This document shows, piece after piece, positions 4,929 through 9,762 of a stretch of DNA of 9,762 nucleotides. Within the stretch, counting starts at the first letter, position 1, and the number at the start of each line of letters is the position of its first letter. This stretch comes from an uncultured Clostridia bacterium (lineage in GTDB: Bacteria > Bacillota > Clostridia > Christensenellales > UBA1242), in the NCBI GenBank assembly GCA_947584775.1, contig CANPWT010000038.1, positions 1-9,762 of the forward strand. The letters are read 5' to 3'. Both the position numbers and the translations under genes were made by a program. A model generated the notes under the pieces. It did no database searches and had not been told where the DNA came from. It saw only the letters and a list, made by a program, of their open reading frames with translations.

Positions 4929-5790
4929 TTATTTGTTTAAAAAAAATGTTAGCCTTAAAGATTATTGCACTTTTCATATAGGCGGAAAGGCTAAAATTTT
5001 AATTGAGGTTTACAACGCCGAGTATCTAAATAAGGTGTGTGTATTTTGTATAACACACCATATAATGTACAAGGTTATTGGAATGGGCGCAAACCTATTG
5101 TTTGACGACAACGGGTTTTGTGGTGCAATAATTGTAAATAAAAGTGAAAAAATAACATTTAAGGGGAACTATGTTTTTGCCGAGTCTGGCACAAGTTTAG
5201 CAAGCCTAATTTCCGCTTGTAAAAACAAAGGACTTTCGGGAGTAGAAAAGTTGGTTGGCATCCCCTCCACTATTGGCGGCGCGATTGTAAACAACACGGG
5301 CGCGTTTGGGTGTGAATTTAAAGATGTGGTGGATTGTGTTTGGGTTTTAAACACTAACAATAAAAAAATCTGCAAACTAAAAAATAAAGATTGCGCGTTT
5401 GGTTATATAGATAGCATTTTTAAAAGTGGCAAATACATTATTTTAAAAGCAAAACTTAAATTTGAAAAAAAAGAGGCGGAATATATTGCTAGCAATTTAA
5501 CAACTTGTTTAAAGCAAAAGTCTACCACCCAACCTATTAACTACCCTAGCGCAGGCAGCGTTTTTAAGCGAGGTGAAATAATCCCCGCGCAGGCAATTGA
5601 CAGGTTGAGCCTTAAAGGGCTAACAGTGGGCGGCGCGATGGTCAGCACAGTACATGCCGGGTTTATTGTAAATTTTGCCAACGCCAAAAGCAAAGATGTT
5701 AAAAAACTGATTGATATTTTAACTAATAAAGTTTTTTTACACTTTAACGTTTTAATTGAGCGCGAAATAGAATATGTTGCCCCAAAATAA
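4921..5790 (+). CDS. murB: MurB, UDP-N-acetylenolpyruvoylglucosamine reductase
   Basis: MurB reduces the enolpyruvyl ether of UDP-GlcNAc to UDP-MurNAc using NADPH and FAD, in the cytoplasm. The 289-residue protein fits the short clostridial-type MurB. The FAD-binding domain has TFHIGGKA (17-24), GMGANLLF (54-61, usually GxGSN), GLSGVEKLVGIPSTIGGA (104-121) and NTGAFG (125-130). The C-terminal domain has PSAGSVFKR (209-217, proton-donor Ser213), GLTVGGAMVSTVHAGFIVN (233-251) and IEREIEY with E282 in the catalytic Glu place. An oddity is that the usual YRxS motif, whose Arg acts in the E. coli active site, reads YIDS (162-165). The ATG at 4921 is chosen because it lies within ATGATTAA, coupled to the upstream stop; ATG 4912 and TTG 4906 are alternatives, none with a clear ribosome binding site. 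It is followed by a terminator near 6000. Confidence 0.94.
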   Translation: MINYLFKKNVSLKDYCTFHIGGKAKILIEVYNAEYLNKVCVFCITHHIMYKVIGMGANLLFDDNGFCGAIIVNKSEKITFKGNYVFAESGTSLASLISACKNKGLSGVEKLVGIPSTIGGAIVNNTGAFGCEFKDVVDCVWVLNTNNKKICKLKNKDCAFGYIDSIFKSGKYIILKAKLKFEKKEAEYIASNLTTCLKQKSTTQPINYPSAGSVFKRGEIIPAQAIDRLSLKGLTVGGAMVSTVHAGFIVNFANAKSKDVKKLIDILTNKVFLHFNVLIEREIEYVAPK

Positions 5791-5803
5791 AAATTTTTCA
5801 AAA

Positions 5804-6060
5804 TTTGGCTAAATTTTTGCCATTTTTGTTTTTGTTTTTTGATATTTTTTAAATTTTTGATTAAGTTTGGCTAAAATTTTGCCATTTTGTCTTAATTTTC
5901 TATTATTTTTTTAATTTATTGCTAAGTTTTTGCAATTTTTGTTTTTTGTTTTTGATATTTTTATAATTTTTGGCTAAAACGGACAAAATTTTGCCGTTTT
6001 TTTTAGTTTTTTGTGGTTTTTTACAAAATTTTAAAATTTTTGGCTAAAAGGCGCAATAGT
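5804..6060 (+). repeat. Degenerate tandem hairpin repeats in AT-rich gene-free stretch
   Basis: The 362-nt gap after murB contains no credible gene. It holds about four and a half degenerate copies, spaced 50-70 nt, of a unit starting TGGCTAAA and continuing into T-rich sequence with recurrent TTTTTGATATTTTT. Three units carry a 17-nt imperfect palindrome with a central T-T mismatch: 5806-5822, 5868-5884 and 5919-5935. In the third, the GGC/GCC arms have become TGC/GCA, so pairing is kept. Further GGCTAAAA starts lie at 5972 and 6042, the former leading into the terminator. Related sequence occurs upstream of the 4020 gene (3931-3945). Confidence 0.6.
5976..6004 (+). terminator. Intrinsic terminator of the 4020-murB operon
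   Basis: AAAACGG (5976-5982) pairs with CCGTTTT (5994-6000). Inside it, CAAAA/TTTTG (5984-5993) extends the stem past a bulged A, and a run of eight T follows from 5997. It lies about 190 nt past murB and before the PHP gene promoter. The earlier hairpin at 5806-5822, followed by a broken T-run, may act as a weaker first terminator. Confidence 0.65.
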
Positions 6061-6106
6061 ATCAAATATATATATTAAGAAATATTTTTTTAAATTTAAA
6101 AAATAA

Positions 6107-6135
6107 TTGATTAAATTTTAAAATTGTGCTACACT
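6107..6135 (+). promoter_or_regulatory. Promoter of the PHP-whiA-dnaE operon
   Basis: TTGATT (6107-6112), a 17-nt spacer and TACACT (6130-6135). Transcription would start near 6142, right at the TAGGAG ribosome binding site (6141-6146), which stands 6 nt before the ATG at 6153. The leader would be only about 11 nt, so the ribosome binding site may be partial in the mRNA or another start may exist upstream. Confidence 0.5.
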
Positions 6136-6152
6136 TTGGCTAGGAGTTTTTT

Positions 6153-6929
6153 ATGGCGTTACTTGCAGATTATCACACCCACACTAAATATTCTCGCAAC
6201 GGGCATGGCAAAGGTACAATTGAGGAAAATGTTAGGGTGGCCTATAACAAGGGTTTAAGGCAAATTGCCCTAACCGACCATGGCTTTAACCAAAAATTGT
6301 ACGGCATCAGGCGTAAGGACATTGAAAAAGCGCGTGCAGAAATAGAGGACGTTAAAGAGCGTTACCCTATTGATGTTTTGCTGGGCGTTGAGGCTAATAT
6401 TATTTCTAGCCATGGCGATGTGGACATTGTTGAGGACGACTATAAAAACCTTGACATTGTTTTGCTGGGGTTCCACAGATTTGTTAAATCCACCTCTAAA
6501 CGTGAGCAATTTGGGTTTATAATTAAAAATATTTTGTGTGAAATTTTTCACCACACCAGCAAAAAGCAAAAGGAAAAAAATACAAACGCCTACATAAATG
6601 CGATGCGCAATTATGATATTGACATATTAACTCATTTAAACCATGCATGCAAGGTGGACGTTGAAAAGGTGGCTCGCGTTGCCAAAGAAACTAACACATT
6701 AATTGAACTAAACGGCAAACGTTTGGGCATGACGGATGAAGAAATTTTAAAATGCTACGAGTTGGGGTGTAAATTTGTTATAGATAGCGATGCGCACAGC
6801 CCTAAACGAGTTGGCGAGTGCAATCTTGGTTTGCAAGCCGCCCTACGGTTAAGAATACCGGACAGCGCAATTGTTAACTATAACGAAATACCAACTTTTA
6901 AAAAGAACAAACGCAAGAAAAGGAGTTAA
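6153..6929 (+). CDS. PHP-domain metal-dependent phosphoesterase
   Basis: This 258-residue stand-alone PHP (polymerase and histidinol phosphatase) protein has the full metal-ligand pattern in order: DYHTHT (H8, H10), TDHG (D42, H43), GVEAN (E80), GFHRF (H108), THLNH (H161) and DSDAHSP (D213, H215). Such proteins fold as a distorted TIM barrel holding two or three metal ions and hydrolyse phosphate esters; the substrate of this one cannot be told. A relative, often labelled PHP-domain histidinol-phosphatase-like, commonly sits beside murB and whiA in clostridia. No his genes are near, so a HisK role is not supported. A TAGGAG ribosome binding site precedes the ATG. The tail is very basic (FKKNKRKKRS). 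It leads a tight operon, with whiA starting 2 nt after its stop and the whiA ribosome binding site inside its last codons. Confidence 0.9.
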   Translation: MALLADYHTHTKYSRNGHGKGTIEENVRVAYNKGLRQIALTDHGFNQKLYGIRRKDIEKARAEIEDVKERYPIDVLLGVEANIISSHGDVDIVEDDYKNLDIVLLGFHRFVKSTSKREQFGFIIKNILCEIFHHTSKKQKEKNTNAYINAMRNYDIDILTHLNHACKVDVEKVARVAKETNTLIELNGKRLGMTDEEILKCYELGCKFVIDSDAHSPKRVGECNLGLQAALRLRIPDSAIVNYNEIPTFKKNKRKKRS

Positions 6930-6931
6930 AA

Positions 6932-7810
6932 ATGTTAGGCTATAAGAACAATATTTTATTAAGCATACCAGAAAACAATAGTTCAAGTAAGGCTTTTTTA
7001 AATATTGTGTTCTTTACCCTTGCCCAAGTGGATTTAGATAGGTCTACCATTTTAATTAACGCCAAAAGCGATTTAGGCGATAAAATTAAAAAAGTTTTAT
7101 CTTCCCTTTACCCTAATGCAGATGTGGTTTGCTGGGAAGATAATATTTTAATAAACGATGCAGCAAGCATTTTAAATGATTGCCATGTTGAAGATGTTTT
7201 TAATATAGAAAATTTTAAAACCGAGGCTGAACGCAAAACTATATTAAAAACTATTTTTATTATTAACGGCAGGCTATATTTTACTAAAAACGAACTTAAA
7301 AACAGTTTGGGCTATTTGCTTGAATTTACCGTTAAAGATAGCGATAGTGCCGATTTGGTTATGACGCTTTTGGGCGAGTTTAACTTTGAATTTAAAAAGA
7401 AAATGCGACAGAATAATTTTGTTATATACACAAAAAATAGCAATACAATTTGCGATTTGTTGGTGCTGCTGGGAGATTCACGCTCGGCATTAGAAATACA
7501 AAATAATTTGGCCATGCGTGAGGTTAGAAACACGCTTAATAGGCAAAATAATTGCTTTGAATCCAACCTAAATAAAACAATAAACAAAAGTGTGGAGCAA
7601 GTTGAGGCAATTAATTATATTATAGACCACCACTCCATTGACTATTTATCTGAAAATTTAAAAGAAGTGGCGCTTGCTAGGATGTTTAACCCAGATGTTT
7701 CTTTAAACGAATTGAAAACACTTTTAAACAACAAAATTTCACGCGCGGGGATTAAATATAGGCTAGACAAAATTGTGGAAATTTATAAACAACTTAAAGG
7801 AGAAAAGTAA
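6932..7810 (+). CDS. whiA: WhiA, DNA-binding regulator of cell division / chromosome segregation
   Basis: The 292-residue protein is close to normal WhiA length (about 310). The C-terminal helix-turn-helix half is well kept: LLGDSRSALEIQNNLAMREVRNTLNRQNNCFESNLNKTINKSVEQVEAI (179-227) matches the family signature around RN-x3-NR-x2-NC-x3-N-x2-K, and LKEVALARMFNPDVSLNELKTLL...RLDKI (243-281) is the terminal HTH. The N-terminal LAGLIDADG-type half is much diverged: the region that in relatives reads like R-G-x-FL-x-GS is KTIFIINGRLYF (106-117). WhiA proteins lack nuclease activity and influence division and, in Streptomyces, sporulation genes. Ribosome binding site AGGAG (6921-6925) lies 6 nt before the ATG. 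Its stop overlaps the dnaE start (TAATG). The usual partners rapZ and yvcK are missing upstream. Confidence 0.93.
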   Translation: MLGYKNNILLSIPENNSSSKAFLNIVFFTLAQVDLDRSTILINAKSDLGDKIKKVLSSLYPNADVVCWEDNILINDAASILNDCHVEDVFNIENFKTEAERKTILKTIFIINGRLYFTKNELKNSLGYLLEFTVKDSDSADLVMTLLGEFNFEFKKKMRQNNFVIYTKNSNTICDLLVLLGDSRSALEIQNNLAMREVRNTLNRQNNCFESNLNKTINKSVEQVEAINYIIDHHSIDYLSENLKEVALARMFNPDVSLNELKTLLNNKISRAGIKYRLDKIVEIYKQLKGEK

Positions 7811-9762
7811 TGAAACCGTTTGTTCATCTTCATGTTCACACTGAATATTCGCTTTTGGACGGCGCAGCCCGAATTTCAAAACTAGTAAAACTGTGCAAAG
7901 AATACAATATGCCCGCCGTTGCAATGACCGACCACGGCAACATGTACGGCGCAACTCACTTTTTTGATGCTTGCAAAGCGGAAGGCATTAAACCAATTTT
8001 TGGCACAGAATTTTATGTTGTGGACAACCTTAATGTTAAAACGGGCAAACAACACTTTTCGCACCTTATTATCCTAGTTAAAAACGAGCAAGGATATAAA
8101 AATATTTGCAAACTCCACTCCATTGCGTTTAAAGACGGCTTTTATTATAAACCGCGCATAGACTATCCTACTCTGGAAAAATATAGCGAGGGTTTAATTT
8201 GCCTTTCTGCCTGCCTTGCAGGCGATATTCCTAAACTTATTGTGCAAGAGCAATATGAAAAGGCGGAAAAACTAATTTTATGGTTTAAAAACTTGTTTAA
8301 AGAGGATTTTTATTTGGAATTGCAACATAACGGCATACCTGAGCAAGAAATTGTTAACCAAAAATTAAGGGAATATTCTAAAAAGTTTGGCATTAAAACG
8401 GTTGCCACCAACGATGTACACTATCTTTATAAAGATGATGCTGAAATGCAGGATGTTTTAATGTGCGTGGCCATGCAAAAATTTGTGGACGACCCAGACA
8501 GGATGAAGTTCCCTACTGACGAACTATATTTTAAAACATACGACCAAATGTTGGAGGGCTTGCCCGAGGATGAGGACGCGCTTGCAACCACGCTTGAAAT
8601 TGCAGATAAATGCAATTACGAGTTTGAATATGGCCATTACCTATTCCCTAACTATGTGCCTGAGGGCGGATACAATGAAATTGTGGGCGCAACGCCGAAA
8701 GAATTTTTGATGCGCTTAATTGATGAAGGCGTTAATAAAAAATATGGCGGTTGGACGGACGCCATACGTGCGCGTGTGGACATGGAAATTGGCGTTATAG
8801 AAAAGCAAGGGTTTATTGAATATTTCCTTATTGTTTGGGATTATATAAATGCAGCAAGAAACATGGGCATTTCAGTTGGCCCAGGGCGTGGCTCGGGCGC
8901 GGGCTCGATTGTTGCCTACACCATTGGCATCACTAACATTGACCCGCTAAAATACGAACTATATTTTGAAAGATTTTTAAACAGCGAACGTGTTTCTGCC
9001 CCCGACTTTGATGTGGACTTTGAAGATGTTAGGCGTGAGGAAGTTATTGACTATGTAAGGCGAAAATACGGCAATGACCGCGTTGTGCGCATTATCACTT
9101 TTGGCACAATGAAAGCCAAAAATGCAATTAAAGATGTGGGCAGGGTTTTGCGCGTGCCTTACTCAGTGTGCGATAAAATTACAAAGTCCATACCTATGTA
9201 TAAAAGCCCAATTTTGCCAAAGGTGTTCGGTTTCCACGTTCCAAAAGAGGGTGATAAAGATTTTGGCACAGTTTATGCCGTGCCTGAACTAGTGGAAATG
9301 TACAACAATGACCCGCAAGTTAAAAAAGTTGTAGACATTGCCATGAAAGTGGAAGATTTCCCTAGGCAGAGTTCAATCCATGCGTGCGGCGTTATAATTG
9401 GTAAAGATACGCTGGATAAATTTATTCCGCTTAGCCGAAACGGCGAAAATATCTCCACCCAATATGAGGGTGTGGATATGGAGCATTTGGGGCACCTTAA
9501 AATGGACTTTTTAGGCCTGTGCAACTTAACCGATATTAAGGGAGCAATAAATTTAATTAAGCAAAACCATGGCGTTGACATTAATTTTGAAAAATCTAAT
9601 TATGACGACCCTAATGTGTTTAAACTTATATCTTCGGGCAATACGGAAGGCATTTTCCAGATAGAATCGGCTGGCTTTCAAAAGTTTTTAAAGGAGTTGC
9701 AACCAACCTGTATAGAAGATATTGTGGCTGCCGTGTCGTTATACAGGCCGGGGCCAATGGAC
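7810..9762 (+). CDS. dnaE: DNA polymerase III alpha subunit, DnaE type (N-terminal 651 residues, cut by window edge)
   Basis: The open frame runs from the ATG at 7810 through the right edge. Residues 1-270 hold the PHP domain with all nine metal-ligand positions filled: H8, H10, D17, H42, E67, H85, C135, D202, H204. The polymerase palm follows: GPGRGSGAGS (357-366) binds nucleotide phosphates, PDFDVDFED (398-406) gives catalytic D401 and D403, and LKMDFLGL (563-570) gives D566. The end of the window, VSLYRPGPMD, is a DnaE signature; helix-hairpin-helix and OB parts lie beyond. This resembles the DnaE of E. coli and clostridia more than the PHP-degenerate DnaE of Bacillus. Whether PolC also exists in this genome cannot be seen. 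Ribosome binding site AGGAG (7798-7802) lies 7 nt before the ATG, which overlaps the whiA stop by one base. Confidence 0.98.
   Translation, partial: MKPFVHLHVHTEYSLLDGAARISKLVKLCKEYNMPAVAMTDHGNMYGATHFFDACKAEGIKPIFGTEFYVVDNLNVKTGKQHFSHLIILVKNEQGYKNICKLHSIAFKDGFYYKPRIDYPTLEKYSEGLICLSACLAGDIPKLIVQEQYEKAEKLILWFKNLFKEDFYLELQHNGIPEQEIVNQKLREYSKKFGIKTVATNDVHYLYKDDAEMQDVLMCVAMQKFVDDPDRMKFPTDELYFKTYDQMLEGLPEDEDALATTLEIADKCNYEFEYGHYLFPNYVPEGGYNEIVGATPKEFLMRLIDEGVNKKYGGWTDAIRARVDMEIGVIEKQGFIEYFLIVWDYINAARNMGISVGPGRGSGAGSIVAYTIGITNIDPLKYELYFERFLNSERVSAPDFDVDFEDVRREEVIDYVRRKYGNDRVVRIITFGTMKAKNAIKDVGRVLRVPYSVCDKITKSIPMYKSPILPKVFGFHVPKEGDKDFGTVYAVPELVEMYNNDPQVKKVVDIAMKVEDFPRQSSIHACGVIIGKDTLDKFIPLSRNGENISTQYEGVDMEHLGHLKMDFLGLCNLTDIKGAINLIKQNHGVDINFEKSNYDDPNVFKLISSGNTEGIFQIESAGFQKFLKELQPTCIEDIVAAVSLYRPGPMD

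Noticed and set aside
9273..9581. 102-codon open frame on the minus strand inside dnaE
   Set aside because: It is the antisense shadow of a highly conserved polymerase region and has no ribosome binding site or recognisable family.

Overview
The window is low-GC DNA using the standard bacterial code (Trp is TGG) and looks like a Bacillota (Firmicutes) chromosome, probably an uncultivated clostridial-type lineage. The evidence is a CtsR/McsA heat-shock operon with a canonical CtsR operator, sigma-A-type promoters, strong AGGAGG ribosome binding sites inside operons, and a murB / PHP / whiA / dnaE cluster like that of clostridia. The species cannot be fixed from sequence reading alone.

Layout. 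The left 3.8 kb is transcribed leftwards (minus strand). From right to left it holds uvrC (1990-3804), a YwaF/TP0381-type membrane protein (1014-1793), ctsR (301-771) and the 5' end of mcsA (1-114, cut by the window edge). The ctsR promoter carries a perfect CtsR box, so the operon should be autorepressed and heat-induced. Between ctsR and mcsA lies an imperfect tandem duplication of the mcsA ribosome binding site and first codons. It creates an 11-codon mini-ORF and an arm that can pair with either copy, which resembles a translational attenuator. Two GC-rich cloverleaf-like palindrome clusters (917-994 and 1909-1983) sit just past the stop codons of the membrane-protein gene and of uvrC. They share one architecture but not sequence, and I do not recognise them as a known family.

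The right 5.8 kb is transcribed rightwards. A membrane-anchored protein resembling an extracellular solute-binding protein (4020-4928) overlaps murB (4921-5790). An AT-rich gene-free stretch (5791-6152) follows, with degenerate hairpin repeats, an intrinsic terminator and a promoter. A tight operon then runs PHP phosphoesterase (6153-6929), whiA (6932-7810) and dnaE (7810 onward, cut by the right edge). The rapZ and yvcK genes that commonly sit in this cluster are absent here.

Functional threads are protein quality control (CtsR, McsA), DNA repair and replication (UvrC, DnaE), cell-wall precursor synthesis (MurB) and division control (WhiA). Several promoters place the -10 box only 5-8 nt from the start codon, which predicts leaderless mRNAs for uvrC, the YwaF-like gene and the 4020 gene. 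Within operons, Shine-Dalgarno sites are strong.
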